Part shown: positions 54,908-63,569 of the stretch, piece after piece
How positions within the stretch are numbered: the first letter of the stretch is position 1
How the letters are laid out: every line of letters begins with the position of its first letter
Origin: G965233625 sp965233625
Lineage (GTDB): Bacteria; Planctomycetota; Planctomycetia; Pirellulales; Pirellulaceae
NCBI GenBank assembly: GCA_965233625.1
Contig: OZ247499.1
Location: 3,534,001 to 3,598,000 of the forward strand
DNA length: 64,000 nucleotides
Direction of reading: 5' to 3'
Notes under the pieces: model-generated
The model's input: the letters and a program-made list of their open reading frames with translations, nothing else
Told to the model about the DNA's origin: nothing
Database searches by the model: none
Program-made: the position numbers and the translations under genes

Positions 54908-57907
54908 CTAGTCGATATAGCGGAATTCGTTAGAAGCCAGTACCGCCTGGCACACGCTGGTCCAGGCCCGCAGCGTCGGGCTTTCCTTTTGATCTTCTTC
55001 GTCACTACCATCACGCGGCAGCTGCGTGGTGAGTTGTTTCACGTACTGCCCGGCGCGTTGCAATTCGTCCTTGGTGGGCGACCGCTGCAAGGCATGCTGA
55101 TAGAGCCGCTTGATGCGTAACTCCACTCCGGCAAGCTGCATCAGCCGTGTGGCCAGCAGCTTCGATTGTGCGAGTACAAAGGGGCTGTTGAGCAAAAACA
55201 ACGATTGCGAGGGCAGCGTTGTTTCGCTACGGGCGCCAGTAATTCCAACGCCCGTAGGCAGGTCGAACGCGGCCAGTTCAGGCGGCGGCGCGTGACGAAG
55301 CATGCACAGGTACACGCTACGATGCCGGCTTGGCAGATGCAGGTCTGCTGCATCCACAGGAGGTTTGTTGATCAGCGCTATTGTCTTCTGCACGGCGGAA
55401 CCTTCCGCCGGTGACAGATCTATGTCACCCGAAGCCGCCAGCAGGCTGTCACGTAGCGACTCTGCATCCAGCCGGCGGCGCCGGTGATGCGTGTACAACG
55501 CGTTGGACGTATCAGCTGCCGCCAGCGTTTCACTGATCCGGCTGTCCAACTGATACGTGCGGGAAAGAACAATTTTGCGGATCAGCGATTTCACGGACCA
55601 GCCCTGCTTCACAAAACAGTCCGCCAGATGATCCAGCAGCGCCGGATGCGAAGGCCGGGCGCCGTACACGCCAAAATCATCGGGCGTGGCGACAATCGCC
55701 TGACCGAATAGATGACGCCAGACGCGGTTCACCATCACCCGCGCCGTCTGTGGATGTTGCGGATGGGTGAGCCAATCCGCAAGTTCCAGGCGGCCGCTTT
55801 GCTTGCCCTCAATCTGCGAACCGTTGCCTGCATCGGCCCAGCCGGTGCGGGTGTGGGCGGTGAGAAAACCTCGTGGGGCCAGCGGACCGTATTTTCCTGT
55901 TTCGCCATTGATGTGCACTTTGCAGTTCTCTGGCTTATTGCGATCGCGGACGCCCATCGCCAGTCCCTGCGGCCTGATTGGCTTCGCGCCTTTTGGCTGC
56001 CCGGACGCTGTGTGTAGTGCTTCAATCTCCTTCGCCTTGAGCGCACGGTTGAACACCGCCAGGTGCGCCATGTTCCCTTGCAGTGGCGCGAACTTGTCAC
56101 TGCGGGCGGCTGTGAAAAACGTGCGGGCGTCTTTGAAGGTCGCTGCGAGTTCGCCCTGGAATTCAGGCTCAGCAAGGCCATTCAAGTGCAACGACAATTG
56201 ATTGCCTTTTCGCACCAGCACCACGTGATTCCACGTGCCCGGCTCAATCACGGTGACGCCCGCGAGTTTGGCTTTCGTGTCGCTGCCATTGAACAGAAAC
56301 AGCTTGCCAGTGTTCTCCTTCTCATGCGTTCCGCCGATGCCCAGATGATCGCCCGTCTTCGGCGCCCCTGGCGGCGCCAGCGAGAACATGTAGGCGGTAA
56401 TGGGCCGCTTGTTGTTGGGAAGATCGTTCTTGAACCAGAACGCCACCGAATAATCCTTGACCGGCTCTGCAAATTCGCCGCTGAGCTGCGTATCTTTTAC
56501 GGCTGCAAACGCCGCGTCGTTGAACGTCGCTTTGCCGCTGAGCTTCAGCGCCGTGGGCGACGTGTTGAAAGCTTCGTTTGTGACAGGTTTGTGTCGTTCG
56601 ATTTCCGCAACGTAAGCAGGCGGAAACTTGGGCGTCTGTTTGAGGGCGGCGGGTCTGGGCTGCTTTGCGTTCCACTGCGAAACCAGTGTGTGCAGCGGCG
56701 TGGGCGGTGCGGTGAGTTTTTCATTCGCCGCGCGGCCGTAGAGCGTTTCGGTGCTTTTGAAAATGCCCGCCATCGCGTAGTAGTCGCGTGTCGGGATGGG
56801 GTCGTGCTTGTGATCGTGACAGCGGGCGCACGACACGCTAAGCCCCATCACTGCCGTGCTGACGACGTTGATCTGATCGTCCACGATATCCATGGCGAAG
56901 TTCTTATTCATCGCCGCGGCAGGCTTAGAACCGATTGCCAGGAAGCCCGTGGCAACCAGTTGCTGGTTGCGTTGCGTGGCAGTGGCCGCCGGCAGCAGGT
57001 CACCGGCAATCTGCTCGCGTAGAAACTGGTTGTACGGCGTGTCTTTGTTAAACGCCTGGATCACGTAATCGCGATAACGCCACGCGTGCGGGAAGCTGGC
57101 GTTGCGGCCCAGTCCATCGTCTCCGTTAGATTCGCCATAGCGTGCTACGTCGAGCCAGTGCCGGCCCCACCGCTCGCCGAATTGCGGCGAAAGCAACAAC
57201 CGGTCCACCAGCCGGGCGACCGCTGCCTGACCATCGCGGTTGTGATCGCGTTTGAACTGCTCCACTTCGTCATACGTGGGCGGCAATCCGGTGAGGTCGT
57301 AGTGCAAACGGCGGATGAGCGTGGCGGGCGGCGCATCTTGCGTTGGCTTGAGTTTCGCCGCCTCCATCCTCGCCAGCACAAAGCGATCAACATCGTCACG
57401 CGGCCAATCTGCGTTGGCGACTGCGGGCAAATCCACGGGCTGCCGTGGGAAGAACGACCAATGCATCTCCGGATCAAGCGGCTCCGCAGCGGGTTTCTCT
57501 GGTGGGGCGCCTTTCTTTGGCTGCCGTGGATCGGGGGCGCCACGTTTAACCCAGGCGACGAAATCGTTGACGACGGTTTCAGGCAGTGGCTGCTCGGGCG
57601 GCATCTCGAACCCGTCGTAACGCAGCGCCTGGACGATGAGACTCGCCCCAGGGTCGCCCGGCTGCACCGCCGGACCAGACTCGCCGCCCCGTAACATGCC
57701 GGCAGCAGAATCGAGCAGCAGTTTGCCGCCCAGTTCTTTCGATCCGGCGGAATGGCACTCGTAACAATGCTTCACCAGCACCGGCCGGATTTTCTTTTCA
57801 AAGAAGTCCGCATCCGCCTTCGACAACTTCACTTGCACTTTATCCGCGCGCAATTTCCCTGCAAAAAGGAGAATGGCAACGCCAAGCATTAAAAGACAAT
57901 GTTTCAC
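54908..57907 (-). CDS. DUF1549/DUF1553 planctomycete cytochrome C with LamG insert
   Basis: A 999-residue exported protein (signal cut near KLRADKVQ). Order of domains: a planctomycete cytochrome C (PSCyt1) with heme motif VKHCYECHSAGSKELGG near residue 46; PSCyt2/DUF1549 with RLHYDLTGLPPTYDEVEQF and FGERWGRHWLDVARYGESNG; a LamG-like lectin segment (about 470-620) containing YSVAFWFKNDLPNNKRP; and DUF1553 with RVMVNRVWRHLFGQ and LFLLNSPFVLAQSK near the end. Two further Cys-His sites (CARCHDHKHDPIP) may be metal-binding. It is upstream of DUF1501 in one operon. Probable periplasmic polysaccharide degradation or modification. Confidence 0.95.
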   Translation of the reverse strand: MKHCLLMLGVAILLFAGKLRADKVQVKLSKADADFFEKKIRPVLVKHCYECHSAGSKELGGKLLLDSAAGMLRGGESGPAVQPGDPGASLIVQALRYDGFEMPPEQPLPETVVNDFVAWVKRGAPDPRQPKKGAPPEKPAAEPLDPEMHWSFFPRQPVDLPAVANADWPRDDVDRFVLARMEAAKLKPTQDAPPATLIRRLHYDLTGLPPTYDEVEQFKRDHNRDGQAAVARLVDRLLLSPQFGERWGRHWLDVARYGESNGDDGLGRNASFPHAWRYRDYVIQAFNKDTPYNQFLREQIAGDLLPAATATQRNQQLVATGFLAIGSKPAAAMNKNFAMDIVDDQINVVSTAVMGLSVSCARCHDHKHDPIPTRDYYAMAGIFKSTETLYGRAANEKLTAPPTPLHTLVSQWNAKQPRPAALKQTPKFPPAYVAEIERHKPVTNEAFNTSPTALKLSGKATFNDAAFAAVKDTQLSGEFAEPVKDYSVAFWFKNDLPNNKRPITAYMFSLAPPGAPKTGDHLGIGGTHEKENTGKLFLFNGSDTKAKLAGVTVIEPGTWNHVVLVRKGNQLSLHLNGLAEPEFQGELAATFKDARTFFTAARSDKFAPLQGNMAHLAVFNRALKAKEIEALHTASGQPKGAKPIRPQGLAMGVRDRNKPENCKVHINGETGKYGPLAPRGFLTAHTRTGWADAGNGSQIEGKQSGRLELADWLTHPQHPQTARVMVNRVWRHLFGQAIVATPDDFGVYGARPSHPALLDHLADCFVKQGWSVKSLIRKIVLSRTYQLDSRISETLAAADTSNALYTHHRRRRLDAESLRDSLLAASGDIDLSPAEGSAVQKTIALINKPPVDAADLHLPSRHRSVYLCMLRHAPPPELAAFDLPTGVGITGARSETTLPSQSLFLLNSPFVLAQSKLLATRLMQLAGVELRIKRLYQHALQRSPTKDELQRAGQYVKQLTTQLPRDGSDEEDQKESPTLRAWTSVCQAVLASNEFRYID

Positions 57908-58155
57908 AGCAACACCGCTTCAGGAGGGAGACGCGTGCGGGAACAACGCATCAGCTGTAACCAATGCATCGCCGCCGCATTGTCACCCGTTAGCGGGAAA
58001 GTTGCAACCTAAATTGGGTAGCTAAACCTTAGCACGCAACCCAATAAGTCACGATCAGTAAAAGGCAAGTGGCAGATATGTTTTCACTAGGAACAAGAAC
58101 CAGTATCGTGCAGTCTTGGCTAACAAATGGGCTGCCTTAATAGTGGGAATTACAA

Positions 58156-58566
58156 ATGGACAGAGACGAAGAATTGTCCTATCTGGATGCGGCGGTATCA
58201 GAATGGTTTTGGGAGACAATAAAAAACTGCAAGCAATCCCGTAAACAATTCGAAAAATTTGCGAAGAATGCCACCAAAGAAGAATTGCTCCAGTTTGATC
58301 GTGAAATGCGTGAAGTCGTTGGTTTCCTGGTTGAGGAGCCATTTCACCCGCCAGATGAAATACTTCATACAGAAAACTCTCTGGAAGAGTCTGCAACGTG
58401 GGTCGTTAGCCAAGGCTACGAATACTTCATGAAGGTCTGGGAAGAACCGCAGATGTTCTGGAGTGTTGTCGAACAGGAGCTTGAAGATAAGCGAGAAGAT
58501 CAGTCGTGCTACGGAGTGGTAGTAAGAGAATGGTTGAAGCGATTCCAGGAGCACATGCCTTTGTAG
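58156..58566 (+). CDS. Small DUF4240-like protein, possibly an immunity protein
   Basis: A 136-residue soluble acidic protein with no export signal and a lower GC content than its neighbours. WFWETIKNCKQSRKQFEKFA, then ATKEELLQFDREMREVVGFL and WVVSQGYEYFMKVWEEPQMF follow the outline of the DUF4240 family (FW-helix start, L-x-x-L-x-x-E-E middle, and an SQG-x-x-Y helix before an acidic end). DUF4240 is found among bacterial toxin-immunity genes. No toxin gene was recognised next to it. The 248 bases upstream hold no identified feature. Confidence 0.6.
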   Translation: MDRDEELSYLDAAVSEWFWETIKNCKQSRKQFEKFAKNATKEELLQFDREMREVVGFLVEEPFHPPDEILHTENSLEESATWVVSQGYEYFMKVWEEPQMFWSVVEQELEDKREDQSCYGVVVREWLKRFQEHMPL

Positions 58567-58874
58567 CGAACAACTGAGGCTGGACAATTTGCAACCACTA
58601 TCACGGCGGTCAAATATTGAAGACGCACAGGTTTTTGGTTCTTGGAGGGCGGAGGCGATCCTGGCCCCCTATTTGGGGAAGAGTTTATGGGCCAACATGC
58701 TGCAGCACGTCCTAGAGCGGTTTTGCCGAAGATCCTGGTTATGCCCAACAACGGCGGCCAGCGGCGAGATTAGGCAAACCTATCCGCAGAAATTGCCGTC
58801 GCGGATGGCCAGTGTGAGCTAGGCTTTTTAAGCGGTCGTGGTTAGATCGCGCTGTTCGTTCGTCTTTGGTCTGA
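58567..58874. other. Non-coding stretch between the DUF4240-like and receiver-like genes
   Basis: About 308 bases with no credible gene on either strand. It has lower GC than most of the window. No tRNA, terminator with a T-run, or repeat of the other families was seen. Confidence 0.5.
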
Positions 58875-59273
58875 TTGGTTGCCCGCGTGAATTCATTGCC
58901 CCATGTACTGCTCATCGCTAACCGGCCGCAGACATTATCTGCGATCCAGGGGGTGCTGACTTGCCATTTAACGGTGGCCTGGACAGTGCAGTCGGCGATT
59001 GATGCTTCTCAAGGCCGGGCGTTCGATCTTGTGATCGTCGATTCACGACTAGACCGCGTGAATGCACAGCATCTGGTAGATTGCCTGCGGCAACTGCCAG
59101 GGCAGGACAGCTTGCCCGCGCTGGTGCTGACCAAATCCGGCGTCGATGAGATGGTGGAAATGGCGCTCGCCTCGTTCCTGGCGGACAAGGCCGCGGAAGA
59201 GGCAGGCCAGGCGCTTATCCCGGCCGCTCCTTCCACAGCCTGTGCAGGGGCAGACACGGCGCAGTCAGCGTAA
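58875..59273 (+). CDS. Degenerate CheY-like receiver-domain protein
   Basis: A 132-residue protein. HVLLIANRPQTLSAIQGVLT and FDLVIVDSRLDRVNAQHLVD have the beta-alpha layout of a receiver domain. The phosphoacceptor Asp (IVDSRL) is present, but the acidic pair normally at the first loop is replaced by Ala-Asn-Arg and the conserved Lys has only LTKSGVDE nearby, so normal phosphorylation is doubtful. The tail is Ala-rich. TTG at 58875 or GTG at 58887 may be the start; neither has a good ribosome site. It stands alone. Confidence 0.6.
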   Translation: MVARVNSLPHVLLIANRPQTLSAIQGVLTCHLTVAWTVQSAIDASQGRAFDLVIVDSRLDRVNAQHLVDCLRQLPGQDSLPALVLTKSGVDEMVEMALASFLADKAAEEAGQALIPAAPSTACAGADTAQSA

Positions 59274-59434
59274 AGCGTGCGACAGCTGTGGTTTATCACG
59301 ACAGAAGTTTCTCAAGATGCGGCCGCGAATTCCACTCGACGCGATCCGCGGCGCCTGCTACCCTCCGCCATCGAAAAACATTTGCGAGCCGGTTTGTACG
59401 TTGCGGTTTGCTTGCTTACATGGAAGGGAAAGCT

Positions 59435-59677
59435 GTGGAATTCAACTTCTTCAACTGGGTCCGTGAAGGTGTACGTCAGTCGGTGCTGCTAGGCGTTTCG
59501 GACGCCGTCGAGCAGATCGGCACACCGCCCGATTCGGATGAGCTTAACGAACAGGTTTCGAAGCTGATCGCTCCGCAAGAGAGCGGAAAGAAAACCGCCA
59601 CCAAACGCGTCGGCGCCACCAAACGCAAACGCCTTGGCCGTTCGCTGAAAGAACTCGAGGGCGGCGCCACTTCGTAG
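59435..59677 (+). CDS. Small conserved-looking protein with basic tail
   Basis: An 80-residue soluble protein. GTG at 59435 is preferred because GGAAGGGAAA precedes it closely; ATG at 59420 is the alternative five codons upstream. The N-terminal half VEFNFFNWVREGVRQSVLLG followed by VSDAVEQIGTPPDSDELNEQ looks ordered and helical. The C-terminal half is basic (KKTATKRVGATKRKRLGRSL), suggesting nucleic-acid contact. Similar short proteins with the FNFFNWVREGV start occur in planctomycetes, to my recollection, but no function is known. Confidence 0.6.
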   Translation: MEFNFFNWVREGVRQSVLLGVSDAVEQIGTPPDSDELNEQVSKLIAPQESGKKTATKRVGATKRKRLGRSLKELEGGATS

Positions 59678-59711
59678 CGTCTTCCCGCCGTAGAACTCAG
59701 GCCGTAGTATC

Positions 59712-60605
59712 TTACGGCTGCTGGAACCTGGCAGCCGCCGTAACGGTCTGAAAGTGGATGTCAACGATATCGTTGACGTTAAGCGAATAGCCGCCGCCCA
59801 TCACCGTGACACACGGGGCGCCGGCTTCTGCACAAGCGGCGAAAACCATCTCGTCGCGTTGGCGTAATTCTTCCTTGGTCAGCTTGAATTGACCATAACG
59901 GTCCGCAAAGTACGGATCGGCGCCGGAAACATAGAAGACGATATCCGGCTTACGCTGTTCAAAGATCTGCCGCAGAGCGTCCGCCAGAACGGGCAGATAT
60001 TCCGCGCCCGTTGTGCCAGACGGCAATGCGCGGTCGAGATCGCTGGGCGATTTACGCAGCGGAAAGTTCTTCGCCCCGTGGATTGAAAAAGTAAAGACCG
60101 AATCATCCGCGGCGAAAATCTCCGCCGTTCCGTTGCCCTGATGCACGTCGCAGTCGATCACGACGGCGGTATCAATCTCGCCCGATTGCTGCAGGACGCG
60201 GATCGCAACGGCGACATCGTTGAACACGCAGAAGCCTTCGCCGTGCTGCCTGCCGGCATGATGCGTGCCGCCCGCCAGATTCACCGCGGCCCCATCTAGC
60301 AGCGCCGCGGCGCCGGCCTCGATCGTGGCCCCGGTGGAACGACGCGAACGCTCGACCAGCCCGGGCGACCACGGAAAACCAATCCGCTTCTCCTGCTGCC
60401 GCGTCAATTCGCCAGCAAACACCGCATCGATATACGCCGCATCATGCACCAGTTTCAGCTGCGCCACCGCAGCCGCCGGCGGCACAACCAGTTCCAAAGA
60501 AGGCTCCAGCGCTACCCGCTCTCGCAGCAGCCGGTACTTCGCCATCGGAAAACGATGCCCGTCCGGCAACGGCAGTTCAAAGTGATCGGTGTAGAAAGCT
60601 TTCAC
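59712..60605 (-). CDS. Histone deacetylase-family protein (AcuC/AphA superfamily)
   Basis: A 297-residue zinc-dependent amidohydrolase of the class II histone deacetylase superfamily. Active-site blocks are NLAGGTHHAGRQHGEGFCVF (tandem His), AVVIDCDVHQGNGTAEIF (Asp-x-His zinc ligands), SGADPYFADRYGQFKLT (third Asp) and CVTVMGGGYS. Bacterial members remove acetyl groups from proteins, acetoin-related substrates or acetylpolyamines. The gene is alone and convergent with the small basic-protein gene. Confidence 0.93.
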   Translation of the reverse strand: MKAFYTDHFELPLPDGHRFPMAKYRLLRERVALEPSLELVVPPAAAVAQLKLVHDAAYIDAVFAGELTRQQEKRIGFPWSPGLVERSRRSTGATIEAGAAALLDGAAVNLAGGTHHAGRQHGEGFCVFNDVAVAIRVLQQSGEIDTAVVIDCDVHQGNGTAEIFAADDSVFTFSIHGAKNFPLRKSPSDLDRALPSGTTGAEYLPVLADALRQIFEQRKPDIVFYVSGADPYFADRYGQFKLTKEELRQRDEMVFAACAEAGAPCVTVMGGGYSLNVNDIVDIHFQTVTAAARFQQP

Positions 60606-60645
60606 GGTTCTATCTAGCAGTCAGCGGAAGATGCGCTGAGTACTC

Positions 60646-62073
60646 TTATCGCTTGCTTTTTTCTTGCAATTTCGCCGCCAGTTTGCGGCTTAGCAGGCCG
60701 TCTTTAACACCTGACTCAAGTTCGATCTCGCGACCGCGTTTCAACAGAGTTGCCAATTCTTCATTGGTGAGTCTCGCAGGCATGTAGTCATGTGGTTCAA
60801 GGACTGACAATTGCCAGTTAGGCAACTCCATATCGTGTACTTTTCGCACGCTCCCTGCATATTCTTCGTCTTGAAGCAATGTTGCTAAGCTACGCTGCCC
60901 ATTCAGAAACGCATGCTTTATCTGCTTCGCAACCTTGCTTGGCTTCTCGTTGCTCCTGGGCGGGCTATCCGCCCAACCAGGTCCGTAATCATCTGGAAAT
61001 ACCGGGTTCCATGCTGCGATAAGCTGAAGCAATTTCCAATGGCTCCCACGATCACGGCAGACTGCTGCGTTTGCGAGCGTTGTTAGGCCATCAATGATTG
61101 GCTTCGCGAGAGCACGCGTTTGATCGGCGACTTCACGCGGATACACCTGCTGCTCGATCAGATACCGCAGGCGCGCGGCTTGGAAAAGGAAGCAGCCCTC
61201 CACAATCATCTTTGCGTAAAACGCTCTCTTGGCGTCATCAATTAGTGCGAGCCAGGGCGTTTTCGTCGCATTCCTTATGGTTGACTGGATGTGTTTACGG
61301 AACTTCTGGCGGCGGTGAAACGCATCCAGTTCTGCCTTGAACTTAAAAGGATCGACCTTAAGCTTGTCCGCCAGCGCGACACATTGCCGTAATTCAGCAA
61401 GCTCCTGCTGCTGGGAAAGCTTGCGTGGTTGATACTGCGGCCCTTCCAGTTTTCTGAGGAATGCGACGGAGTACGACTGGTCCAGGTAGAATTTGTTCAG
61501 CCGTTCAAAGGCCGGGTGCTGGCAGTCTCGATAATGTTTAATCAGTGCCTTCGTGCTGCGGACTTGATCTTCCGCGAACTGGGCCTTTACTTTCTTTGCA
61601 GCATCGCCCGTAGGCGGGTTGGAACATTTCCAAGCTGGGATGTAATTATCTGGAGTCGTGAATTTCAAATCCCCGAGTTTTCGCTGCCTCTCTATGGATC
61701 GGTCCAGATCGACAAATTCCACTCTTTCCAACACGGCCCAGCGACGTAGCTTCTTCATAGAACTTGTAGAACTTGGAGGCGAGTCACGATCCGCCGGAAA
61801 GAGCTTAAGATCAAGGTGCAAGCGGTTGTAGAGCAGCGTTTTCAGAAACACCGCGTCGTGGAACCTACCCAGATCCATTGCCTTGCCAATTGCATCGTAG
61901 ATAGTTCGTAAACCTGCTGAACCCGCGGTCTGCAGAACCATGTCAACGTATGCCGTAGCATCCTGAGAGCTTTCATCGCGGTACACGTAGTACTCGTCAG
62001 CAGCCAAGGATGACGCTAGGACGAAAAACGATGCCAGATTTAGCAGAGCCACGAAGACGGTCGTTTGAAACAT
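60646..62073 (-). CDS. Exported protein of unknown function
   Basis: A 475-residue protein. ATG at 62073 begins the signal (VFVALLNLASFFVLASSLAA, cut before DEYYVYRDES). It is mostly helical and basic with many tyrosine and arginine residues (KLRRWAVLERVEFVDLDRSI, VKAQFAEDQVRSTKALIKHY, FHRRQKFRKHIQSTIRN) and has a WKLLQLIAAWNPVFPDDYGP block. No family or catalytic motif was recognised. Base composition is lower in GC than average, as in the neighbouring SUKH gene, so this may be part of an accessory patch. Confidence 0.65.
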   Translation of the reverse strand: MFQTTVFVALLNLASFFVLASSLAADEYYVYRDESSQDATAYVDMVLQTAGSAGLRTIYDAIGKAMDLGRFHDAVFLKTLLYNRLHLDLKLFPADRDSPPSSTSSMKKLRRWAVLERVEFVDLDRSIERQRKLGDLKFTTPDNYIPAWKCSNPPTGDAAKKVKAQFAEDQVRSTKALIKHYRDCQHPAFERLNKFYLDQSYSVAFLRKLEGPQYQPRKLSQQQELAELRQCVALADKLKVDPFKFKAELDAFHRRQKFRKHIQSTIRNATKTPWLALIDDAKRAFYAKMIVEGCFLFQAARLRYLIEQQVYPREVADQTRALAKPIIDGLTTLANAAVCRDRGSHWKLLQLIAAWNPVFPDDYGPGWADSPPRSNEKPSKVAKQIKHAFLNGQRSLATLLQDEEYAGSVRKVHDMELPNWQLSVLEPHDYMPARLTNEELATLLKRGREIELESGVKDGLLSRKLAAKLQEKSKR

Positions 62074-62143
62074 CGCCAAACCATTTCTGAGTGTGTTGAG
62101 ACACAGCGCCGACTGGTTGGAAAGAACGCACGCTCCCTTCTAC

Positions 62144-62590
62144 TTATTCCGCGGCATCCATCGCTGCGACTTCGCCGTACATGCGGAAGATGCGTTTGAC
62201 GAAGCCGTGCATATCGTCTGCGAAACGGGTGAAGGAGGTGTCGCCCTGGTACAGGAAGTAGGTGCGTGACTTGCCGGTAGAAGGTGCGATGCAGTAATAG
62301 TTGCCGCCAACGTCGCTGCCAATGATGAAGTAGCGGTCGGGCCAGAGTTTGTCCGGGTCGTTCGGGTCGAATTCGTAATACTCTTCACCGTCCGGATCGC
62401 GGACCATCTGGTTGCACTCGACGATCATACCGGGATGGGTGAACAGCGGTGTCTGACCAGGGTTCTCTTTCTCATCGTGCTTCAACAGGGCAGCCAGCAA
62501 TGGCGGTGGCGAGAGCAACATCTGCCGGTAACCGGCTGGTAGCTGGACGCCGCATTTCTTTTCGATAGACGCAATCTGCTTTTCGTTCAT
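62144..62590 (-). CDS. SUKH (SMI1/KNR4) family protein
   Basis: A 148-residue soluble acidic protein. The N-terminal SIEKKCGVQLPAGYRQMLLS is the typical SUKH start, followed by a Pro/Leu-rich loop, VECNQMVRDPDGEEYYEFDP and WPDRYFIIGSDVGGNYYCIA with the G-D/G-G-N motif of the fold. Bacterial SUKH proteins often serve as immunity proteins to polymorphic toxins. No toxin was seen next to it. Confidence 0.85.
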   Translation of the reverse strand: MNEKQIASIEKKCGVQLPAGYRQMLLSPPPLLAALLKHDEKENPGQTPLFTHPGMIVECNQMVRDPDGEEYYEFDPNDPDKLWPDRYFIIGSDVGGNYYCIAPSTGKSRTYFLYQGDTSFTRFADDMHGFVKRIFRMYGEVAAMDAAE

Positions 62591-63569
62591 AGTGACTCTT
62601 GGCGTGGTTGAACTAGAGGAAGTCCGGCAACGTAGTAGGAATTAAGTTGAGCCAATTTGCAGCGTGAATCCGCTCACTTACATAAGTACAGGGTTCATTC
62701 TGACACATCCCACATTATCCGGCAGACATCTGGAAAAATAATTTGCAACCGTTGTAATCCTCCGTCACGCTGACGCAAACCGGCAATTCTGGCCGGAAAG
62801 TCGCCATTTCCGGGCTTAAACAGTTCTGGCAGCATGTCCGTCGTGGGTGTTCCACGTAGCGTGACCCGTGCAAAGGTCGAAGATTGTTAAAGTTTGGGGG
62901 CCTGTAGAAACGAAACTAACTCTCGGAAGGCTTAGTGTTTCAGTAGCAGTCGCACCCACAAGGACGACTGCAACTGTTGCAATGAGCTGGCAGGGGGGAT
63001 TGTTCACAAGTCATCAACGCTTGCTTCAGTGGCATTACCTGTAAGACACACCGCGCTCGCAAGGATCGCGTAAGTGGTGGAGTTGTGGTTACGTTACCGA
63101 GGCTGGTCTGGACTTGTCGCCAGTGTTACTGGCTCCGGCAGAAGTTGCGGCCTAGCTGCATTTTCTCCGCCCTTCTACCACGCCAGAGAGTTGCTGCACG
63201 ATGCGTGCATCTTTCCGGCGCCGACCTTGATACGCCGAGTGACTTGCCGGGCCATACAGCCCAATCAAGCCTTGTATAGCTTTGCTTTATTGCGAGGTTT
63301 GATGCTGGGCTCGTCGCCCTGCTCGCCGATTTTTATATGCCGCACAGTTGCCGCCGTGCGGCCTGGCTTTGGACAGAAGGATTTGTCCGTCGCCACAGGA
63401 AGCTAACGTAAAACACCCCGGCCCAGATACCTGGAACACTGTCAGCCGACTCCCACAGCCGTGACGAAGGATCGACAAATGGCTGGCCAGCGGGAACAGG
63501 TAAGGGGTATGACGCATCAGTTAAAAGCTGTTGCTCAATAGCGCTCAACGAATGAACGGAGAACCTGCG
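62591..63569. other. Gene-poor stretch of about 980 bases
   Basis: No reading frame here has a convincing start, codon pattern or homology. One stem (GCCGCAC at 63339-63345 with GTGCGGC at 63356-63362) is present without a T-run. The phrase GAGGAAGTCCGG near 62615 resembles part of the RNase P RNA consensus, but nothing else of that RNA fits. The stretch may hold a long regulatory region or an untranslated RNA before the HTH-receiver gene, which could be tested by transcription data. Confidence 0.5.

Noticed and set aside
62604..62640. Resemblance to the RNase P RNA core (GAGGAAGTCCGG)
   Set aside because: The conserved AAAG is short by one base and none of the other conserved RNase P blocks (P4 partner, ACAGAA-type 3' segment) could be found within 400 bases.
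62816..63007. 63-residue minus-strand frame with a hydrophobic start
   Set aside because: It needs a GTG start without a ribosome site and lacks coding-like composition; no supporting neighbour.
63074..63406. 110-residue plus-strand frame in the gene-poor stretch
   Set aside because: Composition resembles chance translation and no ribosome site or motif is present.
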